From an uncultured Colwellia sp. (lineage in GTDB: Bacteria; Pseudomonadota; Gammaproteobacteria; Enterobacterales; Alteromonadaceae), in assembly GCA_913058145.1 (NCBI GenBank), contig CAJXQM010000024.1, positions 1 through 43,989 of the forward strand: DNA of 43,989 nucleotides, in the 5' to 3' direction. Below the pieces are notes generated by a model that was not told the origin of the DNA, made no database searches, and saw only the letters and a program-made list of their open reading frames with translations. Both the position numbers and the translations under genes were made by a program. This document shows positions 17,384 to 26,681 of this stretch, one piece after another (the stretch's first letter is position 1; each line of letters begins with the position of its first letter).

Positions 17384-18442
17384 TTGAAGCTAAAGTCCGC
17401 ATTAAAGTATATTGTAAACTCTATCAGTTATGGCGTATTATTCGCAGTTGCCTTGTTATTGTTAGTACCTAACTTAAATGACAATGGTTTTATTAAACAA
17501 TTACTTAACAGGGAAACAAAAGCGCCTCATCCACTTTCTTACGCCAAAGCAGTTAGTTTAGCTAGCCCTGCCGTTGTTAATATTTATTCCGAAGATATTC
17601 AATCGAATCCAAGTTATGGTAGCCGCGCAATCAAAGCAACACGATTAGGCTCAGGCGTGATCATGGATAGCCGCGGTTACATTTTAACTAATATGCATGT
17701 TATTCAAAATGCTGATCTAATTAAAGTGTTACTCCAAAGTGGCCGAGAGTATCCCGCAGAGCTCATTGGTTTTGATCAAGTGACTGATTTAGCGGTACTA
17801 AAAGTAGATAAAACGAATTTACCTGTTATTCCCCAAAACCTTCATCAACAATCATTGGTGGGTGATATAGTTTTGGCCATTGGCAACCCTTTCAATTTAG
17901 GCCAAACGGTGACTCAGGGTATTATTAGTGCAACTGGACGCAATGGGTTAAGTAATACTAATTACTTAAACTTTTTACAAATGGATGCTGCCATTAATGA
18001 TGGTAATTCGGGCGGTGCTCTTATTAATAGTAATGGGGTATTGGTGGGTATCAATTCTCGTAAATTTACTCAATCAAACCCACAACAAAATATTCAGGGT
18101 ATTTTTTTTGCTGTACCCTATCAATTAGCAGCAAAAATTATGCACCAATTAATTGAAAATGGTATTGTGATTCGTGGTTGGTTAGGTATATCTTCTGAGC
18201 GCTATTTAACAGATTCAAAAGGTTTTTTGGTTGGCTCTGTTACCCCTAACAGTCCGGCTGATAAAGGAAATATACAAGCAGGTGATGTAATTTACCAAAT
18301 TGCAGAACATCCAATTAGTAGCATTACCCAAGCCTTAGATATCGTTGCAGAAACAAGACCAAATACGCCATTAATATTCAAGCTTTATAGGCAAGGTAAA
18401 ATACTTGAAACCACAGTCACCATTGCTGAATTTAAAAACTAA
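17384..18442 (+). CDS. degS: Inner-membrane serine endoprotease DegS
   Basis: DegS is the site-1 protease that cleaves the anti-sigma factor RseA when unfolded porins bind its PDZ domain, switching on the sigma-E response. The 352-residue protein has an uncleaved N-terminal anchor (residues 13-29), the triad H105 (TNMHVIQ), D135 (VTDLAVL) and S209 (NDGNSGGAL), and a single C-terminal PDZ domain (about 265-345), which separates it from DegQ. No in-frame ATG exists upstream; the start is TTG at 17384, giving the MKLKSALKY N-terminus. No clear Shine-Dalgarno site is visible. Confidence 0.93.
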   Translation: MKLKSALKYIVNSISYGVLFAVALLLLVPNLNDNGFIKQLLNRETKAPHPLSYAKAVSLASPAVVNIYSEDIQSNPSYGSRAIKATRLGSGVIMDSRGYILTNMHVIQNADLIKVLLQSGREYPAELIGFDQVTDLAVLKVDKTNLPVIPQNLHQQSLVGDIVLAIGNPFNLGQTVTQGIISATGRNGLSNTNYLNFLQMDAAINDGNSGGALINSNGVLVGINSRKFTQSNPQQNIQGIFFAVPYQLAAKIMHQLIENGIVIRGWLGISSERYLTDSKGFLVGSVTPNSPADKGNIQAGDVIYQIAEHPISSITQALDIVAETRPNTPLIFKLYRQGKILETTVTIAEFKN

Positions 18443-18469
18443 TGTCTGCTGATCTTAAAATTTTAAATC

Positions 18470-18506
18470 GTTAGCGCTGACATACTGCTTCATGTCATTC
18501 GCTAGC
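18470..18506. other. Imperfect hairpin after degS
   Basis: GTTAGCGCTGACAT (18470-18483) pairs with ATGTCATTCGCTAGC (18492-18506) with one bulge and one mismatch. It lies about 30 bp after the degS stop. No T-run follows, so if it terminates transcription it does so weakly. Confidence 0.35.
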
Positions 18507-18580
18507 GGAATAAAGTTGTTAGAAAAAACAGACCCACGCCTAGTGCTTTATCAATAAGTCTGTTATTCCCGTCTATCATA

Positions 18581-18886
18581 TTAGTTGCTACTAGCTTCTT
18601 GTTTAGCACTTTTTATAATTTCTTCTACACGATGCTTATTACCACAGATGGCAGATTGTTTTTCATCTCGATAGTAGCGGATATCAATACAGTCTTGTTG
18701 GTATCTACGTTCAAGTTCGGTACGAATTAAAGGCTTTCCTTTGGTATTAATTATTTGACGATGTAATGCTTGGCATTGCTGAATTTGCTCTGATGCTAAC
18801 GTAATATCTTCGCAAATATCATCATTACTTGAACAGCCAGTTAACACTATGGCAATACAAACAGCTAAAAAAGAAGTGTGTTTCAT
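18581..18886 (-). CDS. Small predicted lipoprotein, function unknown
   Basis: This 101-residue protein has a lipoprotein signal peptide (HTSFLAVCIAIVLTGCSS) with the lipobox LTGC, so Cys18 is the likely lipidated residue. Position +2 is Ser, which predicts outer-membrane sorting. The mature part is short, charged and helical, with several further cysteines (CED, QCQ, DCID, ICG) that could form disulfides in the periplasm. I do not recognise the family. It is convergent with degS and separated from rsuA by about 180 bp. Confidence 0.75.
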   Translation of the reverse strand: MKHTSFLAVCIAIVLTGCSSNDDICEDITLASEQIQQCQALHRQIINTKGKPLIRTELERRYQQDCIDIRYYRDEKQSAICGNKHRVEEIIKSAKQEASSN

Positions 18887-19064
18887 ATTGAAAATCGCTT
18901 AATTATTTTGAATTAAAAGTAAATACTCTCAACAGTATATAACAAAGTGCAAGGTACAGGAGTTTTTTATGAAAAACGCTGACGATCTCTATTCAGATAA
19001 GCATGAGGTAAAAAAGCTTATCGCTTCTTAGGTAACATCACCGTATAGAGTAACAATATAGGAC

Positions 19065-19760
19065 CTATATTAAAAATTTACTTTCACCCACAGGTAAATT
19101 CTCATCCAATATATAGGGTCCTATCGATGTGCGATGTAATGCAATAACAGGATTGTCAAATCGTCCAAACATTCTCTTTATTTGATGATAACGCCCTTCA
19201 GTTAAAACAACTTCAGCGCAATATTGAGAAAGAATATGAAGCTTTACTGGCTTGGTGGTAATATCTTCATAGGAAAAGTACATTCCTTTGGCAAACGCGT
19301 TAATATAATCATGATGTAATGGATTTTTCAATGTGACTAAATACCGCTTCGCAACCTTACTTGTCGGTGATGTTAATTTCTCTGACCAACGACTATCATT
19401 GGTCAGCAACACTAAACCTGAAGTGTTTAAATCTAAACGCCCTACTATATGCAAACTTGTTTTCTCTCCCTGTGTTAATTTTAAGCAAAGTAAATCAATG
19501 ACGGTTTTATGTTTATCATCTTTCGTTGCGCACACCACGCCGATAGGTTTATGCAACATAATATACAAGGCTCTATTTTCCTGAATAATTTCACCGTCAA
19601 ATTTAATGATTGAAAATTTATCAATAGCTTGAGCAATATCTGTTGCGATCAGCCCATCAACACTCACGCGTTTTTGCGCCAGTAATAAGCGAACTTTTTT
19701 CCGGTTGATTTGACATTTCTCACTGAGAAAACGATCTAGTCGAGCGCGACTTATAGACAT
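19065..19760 (-). CDS. rsuA: 16S rRNA pseudouridine(516) synthase RsuA
   Basis: RsuA makes pseudouridine 516 in 16S rRNA. The 231-residue length equals that of E. coli RsuA. An S4 RNA-binding domain occupies about 4-60, and the catalytic core has the motif GRLDLNTSGLVLLTND with the catalytic Asp near 104. Also visible are YLVTLKNPL, LTEGRYHQIKRMFG and the C-terminal LHRTSIGPYILD, all family hallmarks. RluE/RluF-type paralogues are the main alternative; length and motif set favour RsuA. It is monocistronic by spacing. Confidence 0.88.
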   Translation of the reverse strand: MSISRARLDRFLSEKCQINRKKVRLLLAQKRVSVDGLIATDIAQAIDKFSIIKFDGEIIQENRALYIMLHKPIGVVCATKDDKHKTVIDLLCLKLTQGEKTSLHIVGRLDLNTSGLVLLTNDSRWSEKLTSPTSKVAKRYLVTLKNPLHHDYINAFAKGMYFSYEDITTKPVKLHILSQYCAEVVLTEGRYHQIKRMFGRFDNPVIALHRTSIGPYILDENLPVGESKFLI

Positions 19761-20143
19761 AATAAATGAAATAAAATAGGGTTAAGGGTTTATTGGCTTA
19801 CTATGCATTGACTGCTTGGATAAGTCATCACACATATGGATTGACATAGGTACTTGTTCTGTCACGTTTCTTTCTTTAAATGTTAATTAAAAGTCAAACA
19901 GCAAATAAATAGCATGATAGTGACTGCCACCTTTGATTCTACCAAACTGAGTCTAATACTCAAACACAGTCGGTTTAAAATAGAAGAATCCACGCCAATA
20001 TCCATCAATTTTTTAACAAATATCTTTATCTAGTATAAAAAGATAAAGTAACAAAAAACACACTGAGCAACCTTAATTATGACTAGTATATTACACCCGT
20101 TAATCTTTGCTAACTTGTGGTGTTAAATCAAATACTACGTTAG
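19761..20143. other. Gene-free spacer between rsuA and argJ
   Basis: This 383-bp AT-rich spacer lies upstream of rsuA and downstream of argJ, both on the minus strand. It presumably holds the rsuA promoter. I see no coding frame of note, no convincing terminator and no repeat that matches the other families in the window. Confidence 0.5.
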
Positions 20144-21403
20144 TTACGTTCTGTATTCAGCGTTAATTCTGACGTAATCATAGCTAAAATCACATGTCCA
20201 AATAGTGGCATTTTCATTACCCCGATGAAGCTGCACAGTGATATCAATCTCGGCTTCATTCATGACAGCTTGCCCTTCTTCTTCTTGATAGCTTGTCGCG
20301 CGGCCACCTTTTTCAGCCACTAATACCTCACCAAAATATAGCTCTAGTTGCTCAGTATCTAGATCTGACAATGATTTACACTCTCTTGAAGCGTAACCAA
20401 TAGCAGCCAGTACACGCCCTAAATTAGGATCAGAAGCAAACATTGCCGTTTTAACTAATGGGCTTTTGCCGATAGAAAAACCAATGGTCTTTGCTTCTTC
20501 AATACTTAATGCGCCTTTAACCGTTATGGTTAAAAACTTTGTTGCACCTTCGCCATCACGCACAATAGCTTTAGCTAAATACTGCGAGGTTTCAAGCAAC
20601 GCATCATAAATTTCGTTAAAACCTTCATCGTTACGGTCTTTAATAAAGCCTACTTTGCTTTTGCCGGTGGCGATAACAATAAATGAATCATTAGTTGATG
20701 TGTCACCGTCGACAGAAATACAATTAAAAGATAAATCCGCTATCTCTTTAGTTATTTCATCTAATAATGATTGAGTGATATTAGCATCGGTAGCAACATA
20801 ACCTAACATGGTAGCCATATTAGGATGAATCATACCTGCACCCTTGGATATACCGGTAATATTTATCTGTTCTTTACCAATATTTACCGTTGTAGAATAA
20901 GCTTTTGGTGCAACGTCGGTAGTCATAATAGTCCAGGCAGCATCAGCCCAGTTATCAGCGGTTAAATTAGCAACGGCAAGCGGTAAGCCGGCTAAGAGCT
21001 TATTCATCGGTAAATGTTCTAAAATTACCCCTGTTGAAAAAGGTAATATAGATTCAGCAGGAATAGTCATGATTTTAGCTAGGTTTTGACAAGTAGTGAT
21101 TGCATCTAACATGCCTTGTTCACCTGTTCCTGCGTTAGCATTACCCGTATTAATTACTAATGCTTTAATGCCCGTTACATCATTATTTTTAACCGCAGTT
21201 AAATGCTTTTTACATAAGGTTACTGGCGCAGCACAAAAGCGATTTTGGGTAAAAACGCCCGATACAGCACTGTCATCGGCGATCTCAATAACAAGTAAAT
21301 CTTTACGATTGGGTTGTTTAATATTTGACTCCACCCAGCCTAGGCGAATGCCTTGAATAGGAGTAAGTAGAGCAGGAATTATTTCAGGTAAATTGACAGG
21401 CAT
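20144..21403 (-). CDS. argJ: Bifunctional glutamate N-acetyltransferase / N-acetylglutamate synthase ArgJ
   Basis: ArgJ transfers the acetyl group from N-acetylornithine to glutamate, closing the cyclic arginine pathway; some members also use acetyl-CoA. The 419-residue precursor cleaves itself before a conserved threonine, visible as T198 in HPNMATMLGYVATDA, giving alpha and beta chains. SKGAGMIHPN precedes it, and INTGNANAGTGEQG (near 85) is also typical. Many gammaproteobacteria use the linear ArgA/ArgE route instead, so an argJ standing alone without other arg genes is notable. There is no evident Shine-Dalgarno site before its ATG. Confidence 0.95.
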   Translation of the reverse strand: MPVNLPEIIPALLTPIQGIRLGWVESNIKQPNRKDLLVIEIADDSAVSGVFTQNRFCAAPVTLCKKHLTAVKNNDVTGIKALVINTGNANAGTGEQGMLDAITTCQNLAKIMTIPAESILPFSTGVILEHLPMNKLLAGLPLAVANLTADNWADAAWTIMTTDVAPKAYSTTVNIGKEQINITGISKGAGMIHPNMATMLGYVATDANITQSLLDEITKEIADLSFNCISVDGDTSTNDSFIVIATGKSKVGFIKDRNDEGFNEIYDALLETSQYLAKAIVRDGEGATKFLTITVKGALSIEEAKTIGFSIGKSPLVKTAMFASDPNLGRVLAAIGYASRECKSLSDLDTEQLELYFGEVLVAEKGGRATSYQEEEGQAVMNEAEIDITVQLHRGNENATIWTCDFSYDYVRINAEYRT

Positions 21404-21677
21404 AAAAAATTATTAATAACAGAAAAGTAGGTAAATATTACGCTTTTCTGGTTTTTTATGCAAAGTAATATTCTTAGTAAACACAGTCAAACAAGCATCA
21501 TCATTGACTTGGATATCAAGCGTAATATAAACCGACGCTGTAAATTAAAACCACTTCAATGTTATATTTATGCTAACAATTGGACTCGCGGTATTCAGTA
21601 TTAGCCGTTAGACAAATTTAGTTATCCGGTATTATTTTGTACAAAAGCATGGTCAACTTCTCTATGTCAATGATGAC

Positions 21678-22235
21678 TTACGCTTTAGCGTTTACACTTG
21701 TTTTTCGAATTTGACTAGCACACTCTGCTAGCACAATAGCGCCAGCGGTTGAAACATTCAAAGAATTACCCATGCCAAACATGGGAATATGTATTTGATG
21801 ATGACTTAATTTTAATGCGGCTTCACTCACGCCTTTACGTTCATTTCCTAAAACTAATACACAAGGAGATTTGTAGGCTACCGCTTTATAGTCAATTGAT
21901 TGATGACATAGCTCAACACTAAAAATAGTATAATCTTTATCTAATAAGACTTGTAAACTTGCACTGGTGCTTTCGCTATATTCAATACAAACCCATTTAG
22001 CTTCATTTCTAGAGGCTTTTTTTAACTTCTTATCTGAAATAGTTAGCGCGCCACAAACAATGATTTTTTCAATAGCGAAAGCATCTGCTAAACGAATAAA
22101 AGCACCTACATTATAACTATTAGTGACATTGTCTAATACCAGTATCAGAGGAAGCTTAGGCTGACTTAGGTATTCATCTCTAGTAGGTTTGTTTTTTCTA
22201 ATATCTTCTTTACTAAGTTGTATTGCTGTATTCAT
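21678..22235 (-). CDS. TrmH/SpoU-family RNA 2'-O-methyltransferase
   Basis: This is a 185-residue SPOUT-fold methyltransferase that uses S-adenosylmethionine to methylate ribose 2'-OH in tRNA or rRNA. The three SpoU motifs are present: motif 1 in VTNSYNVGAFIRLADAF (near 38), motif 2 in VLVLGNERKGVS (near 127), and motif 3 in HIPMFGMGNSLNVSTAGAI (near 150), which form the trefoil-knot cofactor site. No extra N-terminal substrate-binding domain is present, so it is shorter than RlmB or TrmH of E. coli. The exact target cannot be inferred. Confidence 0.88.
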   Translation of the reverse strand: MNTAIQLSKEDIRKNKPTRDEYLSQPKLPLILVLDNVTNSYNVGAFIRLADAFAIEKIIVCGALTISDKKLKKASRNEAKWVCIEYSESTSASLQVLLDKDYTIFSVELCHQSIDYKAVAYKSPCVLVLGNERKGVSEAALKLSHHQIHIPMFGMGNSLNVSTAGAIVLAECASQIRKTSVNAKA

Positions 22236-22313
22236 TTTTCTGCTCTTGTTAAATAGATAGCTTCATACATGATTACGACCCTGCTAGTTTTGGATCATAA
22301 ATTGAGGGATAAG

Positions 22314-22868
22314 TTACTCTAGGCCATGTTTTTCAAATTCACCTTTAACAGTTAACTGAACAATGACAGGTGCATTTGATGTGTTTTTCCAATACCAGCC
22401 ATGAACGCCTGAAAATGGTGTGGTGAAACTGCCTTCCATCCCCTTTACTGTCGCTATGGCATAACTTTCAAAATAGCCGGTAGTGTCTCCTTCTGGTTCG
22501 CCGTGCAAATCAAAGTATAAAGCGAGACCGTTAGTGCTCCATTGGTAAGATAATTTTTTATGTTGCTGCATAGTAAATTTGTATTCAACTCCACTGAGCG
22601 CAGGAACCATTATTTCAATTTTTTTAACTGCCCATTTTACTTTATCTGATGCGTTCTCTGACACTTTATCTGATACCAGTGAGGTGGTCTTTTCTGCTTT
22701 TACATTATGAAAAATGGTTAATCCCAGAGTCTGCCCAATACCAGTCGGATCAATATTGTATTCAGCCGGTAATATGATCGTAAGTAAGGTTATTACTGCA
22801 AAAAGCATGCTTGCTAGTGTGTACTTAAATAATGTCGCTTTGGTTAAGGCAATGGTTTGTTGTTTCAT
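22314..22868 (-). CDS. Membrane-anchored periplasmic protein paired with the HupE-like gene
   Basis: This 184-residue protein has one N-terminal transmembrane helix (about 14-34; YTLASMLFAVITLLTIILP). A periplasmic part follows, starting with EYNIDPTGIGQTLGLT and ending in a beta-rich segment with GVHGWYWKNTSNAPVIVQL. I associate this sequence type with proteins usually labelled 'transmembrane anchor protein' found next to HupE/UreJ-like genes; no function is established. It lies 95 bp after the HupE-like gene on the same strand, so the two probably form a unit. Confidence 0.7.
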   Translation of the reverse strand: MKQQTIALTKATLFKYTLASMLFAVITLLTIILPAEYNIDPTGIGQTLGLTIFHNVKAEKTTSLVSDKVSENASDKVKWAVKKIEIMVPALSGVEYKFTMQQHKKLSYQWSTNGLALYFDLHGEPEGDTTGYFESYAIATVKGMEGSFTTPFSGVHGWYWKNTSNAPVIVQLTVKGEFEKHGLE

Positions 22869-22963
22869 AAATTTATCTCTAAATAGCTGTATCTAAAATT
22901 AATTCACTCATTTTTTGTGAATTAATTTTTGTGAATTAACTTTCATGTGTTCAATTTTTCGAG

Positions 22964-23662
22964 TTAACTCATAAAATAGCCTGTTAATTGATAGCCCATC
23001 AACATAAACCCTGCACTCATCAGTAAACCATTTGTACTGGTGGCAAATTGAGTAAAACTAGGGTGTTTACGCCAGAAGTTAATAGCCAGTAAAATGAATA
23101 CTAGTGCAGTAAATTGCCCTAATTCAACACCCACATTAAAAGCAATTAAATTAACAATAAGACCCTCTTCAGGTAATTGAAACTCTTGTAATTTAGTGGC
23201 CAAACCGAAGCCGTGAAAAAGTCCAAATATCAGCACGGCCAATTTTGCATTAGGCGATTTACCCAATAGTTGGGTAAATCCCCCTAAATTATCAAAGCCT
23301 TTGTAGATTACCGACAATCCTATAATGGCATCGATTAAATATGCATTAACTTGAATATCACTAATCACGCCGAAAAGTAAGGTTAAGCTATGCCCTAGTG
23401 TGAACATGCTGACATACAGTAAGACATCACGGCTACGATATAAAAAAAATAAAACCCCGACTAAAAACAATAGATGATCATAGCCAGTGACCATATGTTT
23501 GGCGCCTATATACAAAAATGGAATGATTTGTATGCCCGTATTTTGTTGCAAAAATGTACGAGTGTTTTCATCTACACCGTGTGCAAAAGCTTCGACAGGT
23601 AGCCCTAAGGTAAGTAAAACCGTAAAACTAAAAAAACAATACTGTTGCAAACGACTAGGCAT
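22964..23662 (-). CDS. HupE/UreJ-family membrane protein
   Basis: This 232-residue protein has a cleavable-looking N-terminus (ending near VEAFAHG) and about six transmembrane helices. The HupE/UreJ family contains proteins linked to nickel or cobalt uptake for hydrogenase and urease. Conserved-looking membrane histidines and acids are present in AKHMVTGYDHLLFLVGV, TLGHSLTLLFG and GLFHGFGLA, suitable for metal coordination. No hydrogenase or urease genes lie nearby, so the substrate is open. The likely partner gene follows on the same strand. Confidence 0.8.
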   Translation of the reverse strand: MPSRLQQYCFFSFTVLLTLGLPVEAFAHGVDENTRTFLQQNTGIQIIPFLYIGAKHMVTGYDHLLFLVGVLFFLYRSRDVLLYVSMFTLGHSLTLLFGVISDIQVNAYLIDAIIGLSVIYKGFDNLGGFTQLLGKSPNAKLAVLIFGLFHGFGLATKLQEFQLPEEGLIVNLIAFNVGVELGQFTALVFILLAINFWRKHPSFTQFATSTNGLLMSAGFMLMGYQLTGYFMS

Positions 23663-23789
23663 TGATTGCCCCTCATTATGATACTTTTAATCGGTTATGT
23701 TGAGGTAACCTTTTGAACAACCAGCAACACCTAAATAGTGTACTGACTAGAGAATTCTACTCTTCCCTATTCTACTGGAGAAGAATACT

Positions 23790-23867
23790 ATGGTTGACGT
23801 AGATTTAGCAAAAGAAGTTATTAACGTGTCTACCGATAAAGATAAAATGATCTACTGTATTTCATGA
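23790..23867 (+). pseudogene. Possible IS110-type transposase N-terminal remnant
   Basis: A 25-codon frame begins MVDVDLAKEVINVST, preceded by GGAG 9 nt upstream, and stops at TGA. The pattern V-x-V-D-L-A-K-x-V-x-x-V resembles the start of IS110-family transposases, where the first Asp of the DEDD site lies in VDLAK. Nothing else of a transposase remains nearby, so it would be a scrap left after deletion. A chance match in a frame this short is possible. Confidence 0.4.
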
Positions 23868-24012
23868 ATTGTTGGAGTGATTTTTTAAAACAGATTTTTT
23901 TCTAGCAAGGAGTTATCTCTATCTAAACAGTTAATGTGAGATGATATTCCAAAGAAACTATAGAGAAAAAATGACGCATTGGCTACTTTTACTAACGTTT
24001 TTACCGGTAAAA

Positions 24013-24045
24013 AAAGCCTGAAATACTTAGTTTATTTCAGGCTTT
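24013..24045 (-). terminator. Rho-independent terminator after icd
   Basis: A perfect 13-bp stem (24013-24025, AAAGCCTGAAATA, with 24033-24045) has a 7-nt loop. On the minus strand it runs into Ts (complement of 24009-24015). It lies 19 bp after the icd stop. Confidence 0.88.
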
Positions 24046-24063
24046 ACGTTTTACTAATTTAAC

Positions 24064-26289
24064 TTATTTAAATGAGGCTAATACATCATTAAAGCATTTA
24101 GAAGGTCTCATTATCTCAATGACCTTTTGCGTATCTGCTTTGTAGTAACCACCGATATCAACAGAATGCCATTGATCTGTGGTTAAATCACTGACGATAG
24201 ATGATTCATTGTCACTTAATGATTGAGCCAATGGTGCAAAATGCCTTTGAAGTTCTGTATCTTCAGTTTGTTTAGCTAAGGCTTTTGCCCAGTAAAGCGC
24301 CAAATAAAAATGACTACCTCGATTATCAAGCTCGCCCGTTTTACGTGATGGAGATTTGCCATTTCCCAATAACTCAGCCGTTGCTTGATCTAATGTTTTT
24401 GCTAACAATTTTGCTTTAGAGCTGTCTTGTTTTATACCCAAATCTTCAAGAGAAGCACTCAGCGCAAGGAATTCACCAAGAGAATCCCAACGTAAATGAT
24501 TTTCTTCTATAAGTTGCTTAACATGCTTAGGTGCTGACCCGCCGGCCCCTGTTTCAAATAAACCCCCACCTGCCATTAATGGCACTATAGATAGCATTTT
24601 TGCACTAGTGCCTAGTTCTAGAATTGGAAATAAATCCGTTAAGTAATCACGAAGAATATTGCCGGTCACAGAAATAGTGTCACCACCACGCAAAATACGC
24701 TCTAGCGTATAACGCATCGCTCTTGTTTGTGACATTATTTGAATGTCTAAGCCGGTCAAATCATGATCTTTCAAGTAAAGTTTAACTTTTTTAATTAATT
24801 CAGCTTCATGCGGACGGTATTCGTCTAACCAAAATACGGCTGGAGTATCAGACAATCTTGCACGGGTAACCGCTAATTTTACCCAATCTTGTATTGGTGC
24901 ATCTTTAACTTGACACATTCTCCAAATATCGCCTTCTTCAACATCCATTTCTAATAAAACTTTTCCTTCACCATCAACAATGCGAATAGAGCCATCACCT
25001 TGTGATTCAAACGTTTTATCATGTGAACCATATTCTTCAGCTTTTTGCGCCATTAAACCAACATTTGGTACTGTTCCCATGGTTGTAGGATCAAATGCAC
25101 CATGAGTCTTACAGAAGTTTATGATTTCTTGGTAAATTCTTGCAAAAGTACTTTCGGGCATAACCGCTTTGGTGTCTTTTGTTTTACCATCAGGTCCCCA
25201 CATTTTACCGCCAGATCTAATCATCGCAGGCATTGAAGCATCAACAATAACTTCATTTGGGGTATGGAAATTTGAAATACCTTTAGCTGAGTCGACCATT
25301 GCTAATTCAGGACGTGTTTCATAACAGGCATGTAAGTCAGCCAATATTTCTTCACGCCAAGATTCAGGTAACTGCTTTATTTTTTCGTAAACACTACTAA
25401 TACCATCATTAGCATTTACACCTAGTTTTTCAAAGGTTTCAGCATGCTTAGCAAACAAATCTTTATAATAAACTTTTACCGCGTGGCCAAAAACAATAGG
25501 ATGAGATACTTTCATCATAGTGGCTTTAACATGGAAGGAAAACATAACCCCAGTTTCTCTCGCATCTTCCATTTCTTTTTCTAAAAATTCACACAGAGCC
25601 TTTTTACTCATAAACATACTGTCAATGATCTCACCTGCTAGAAGTGCGGTTTTTTCTTTTAATACAGTTACGACACCATCTTCTTTTGCAACAAATTCAA
25701 TTTTTACATCACAGGCTTTATCCATAGTCATACATTTTTCACTGGCGTAAAAATCACCTGAATGCATGTGTGAAACGTGAGTTCTTGATGCTTGGTTCCA
25801 TTTCCCCATAGAATGTGGGTTTTTCTTGGCATAGGCTTTAACCGATGGCGGAGCACGACGGTCAGAGTTACCCTCGCGAAGCACTGGGTTTACCGCACTA
25901 CCTAACGTTTTTGAATATCTTGCTTCGTTATCTCTTTCTTCGTCTGATTTTGGTGCTTCTGGATAATCAGGAATGCCGTAACCTTGTGCTTGTAGTTCAC
26001 TAATCACGTCTTTTAATTGTGGAATTGAAGCGCTTATATTGGGTAATTTGATGATGTTTGTGTCAGGATCCTGAGTTAAAGCACCTAGCTCAGATAATGT
26101 ATCAGGTACTTGTTGATCTGCAGGTAAAATATCGGAAAAGGCAGATAAAACCCTAGACGCAAGCGATATATCTTTTAGTTCTATATCTATATCTGCTGAT
26201 GCTGCAAAAGCTTTGATAATAGGCAGTAGTGAGCAGGTCGCTAGCAATGGTGCCTCATCTGTATAGGTGTATATTATTTTTGAACTCAT
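24064..26289 (-). CDS. icd: Monomeric NADP-dependent isocitrate dehydrogenase (IDH-II type)
   Basis: This enzyme oxidatively decarboxylates isocitrate to 2-oxoglutarate with NADP+ in the TCA cycle. At 741 residues it is the monomeric class, unrelated in length to the ~416-residue dimeric Icd. Family blocks seen are [18 protein letters not shown] at the N-terminus, then [20 protein letters not shown] near 140. [20 protein letters not shown] is near 255, [19 protein letters not shown] near 580, and [18 protein letters not shown] near 660. Colwellia maris is known for a cold-active, cold-induced enzyme of this class, so this gene supports a Colwellia-like host. It has a 392-bp upstream spacer and its own terminator. 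Confidence 0.97.
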   Translation of the reverse strand: MSSKIIYTYTDEAPLLATCSLLPIIKAFAASADIDIELKDISLASRVLSAFSDILPADQQVPDTLSELGALTQDPDTNIIKLPNISASIPQLKDVISELQAQGYGIPDYPEAPKSDEERDNEARYSKTLGSAVNPVLREGNSDRRAPPSVKAYAKKNPHSMGKWNQASRTHVSHMHSGDFYASEKCMTMDKACDVKIEFVAKEDGVVTVLKEKTALLAGEIIDSMFMSKKALCEFLEKEMEDARETGVMFSFHVKATMMKVSHPIVFGHAVKVYYKDLFAKHAETFEKLGVNANDGISSVYEKIKQLPESWREEILADLHACYETRPELAMVDSAKGISNFHTPNEVIVDASMPAMIRSGGKMWGPDGKTKDTKAVMPESTFARIYQEIINFCKTHGAFDPTTMGTVPNVGLMAQKAEEYGSHDKTFESQGDGSIRIVDGEGKVLLEMDVEEGDIWRMCQVKDAPIQDWVKLAVTRARLSDTPAVFWLDEYRPHEAELIKKVKLYLKDHDLTGLDIQIMSQTRAMRYTLERILRGGDTISVTGNILRDYLTDLFPILELGTSAKMLSIVPLMAGGGLFETGAGGSAPKHVKQLIEENHLRWDSLGEFLALSASLEDLGIKQDSSKAKLLAKTLDQATAELLGNGKSPSRKTGELDNRGSHFYLALYWAKALAKQTEDTELQRHFAPLAQSLSDNESSIVSDLTTDQWHSVDIGGYYKADTQKVIEIMRPSKCFNDVLASFK

Positions 26290-26681
26290 CTTTGTAGCAT
26301 CCTTTATATTTAAGTTAATTCCAACCGCAATAGTGTTATAGTCGACTCGAAAAAGTATCTTTCAAAAAATAAGAAGTCACTCATTATGATAAAGCGAGAT
26401 TAAAAATAAACGTCAGGTGATAGGTGTTGCTTCAGCCTTATTTTAGTTTCATTTTTATTGAACAACTATTTTCGAAGAACGTTATACTATTGGCATACCA
26501 CTCTATCGAGTAACGTCAATTGTTCAAATTGGACTAAAGTCGATTATTTGTACTATTTATCGATGTTAACCGCGTAAAGACATTATTAAGTGGATTGATG
26601 TGTCATATTAACGGCACCAACCCTACGCCATCGTTGTGACGCCAAGGAGGTGCTTTTAATAGGGAAAAAATGATCAAGAGT
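26290..26681. other. Gene-free spacer upstream of icd
   Basis: This 392-bp region lies between the carbonic anhydrase stop and the icd start, both genes on the minus strand. It should hold the icd promoter. A CCAAT pentamer is present on the icd coding strand (26532-26528), about 240 bp before the start. An AAGGAGGTG at 26644-26652 on the plus strand leads to no credible gene. Nothing else stands out. Confidence 0.5.

Larger units (their letters stand above)
23663..24063. other. Spacer between the HupE-like gene and icd
   Basis: This 401-bp gap lies upstream of the HupE-like gene and downstream of icd. It holds the possible IS110 scrap (23790-23867) and the icd terminator (24013-24045). The rest is AT-rich with T- and A-runs and shows no further gene. 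Confidence 0.5.
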
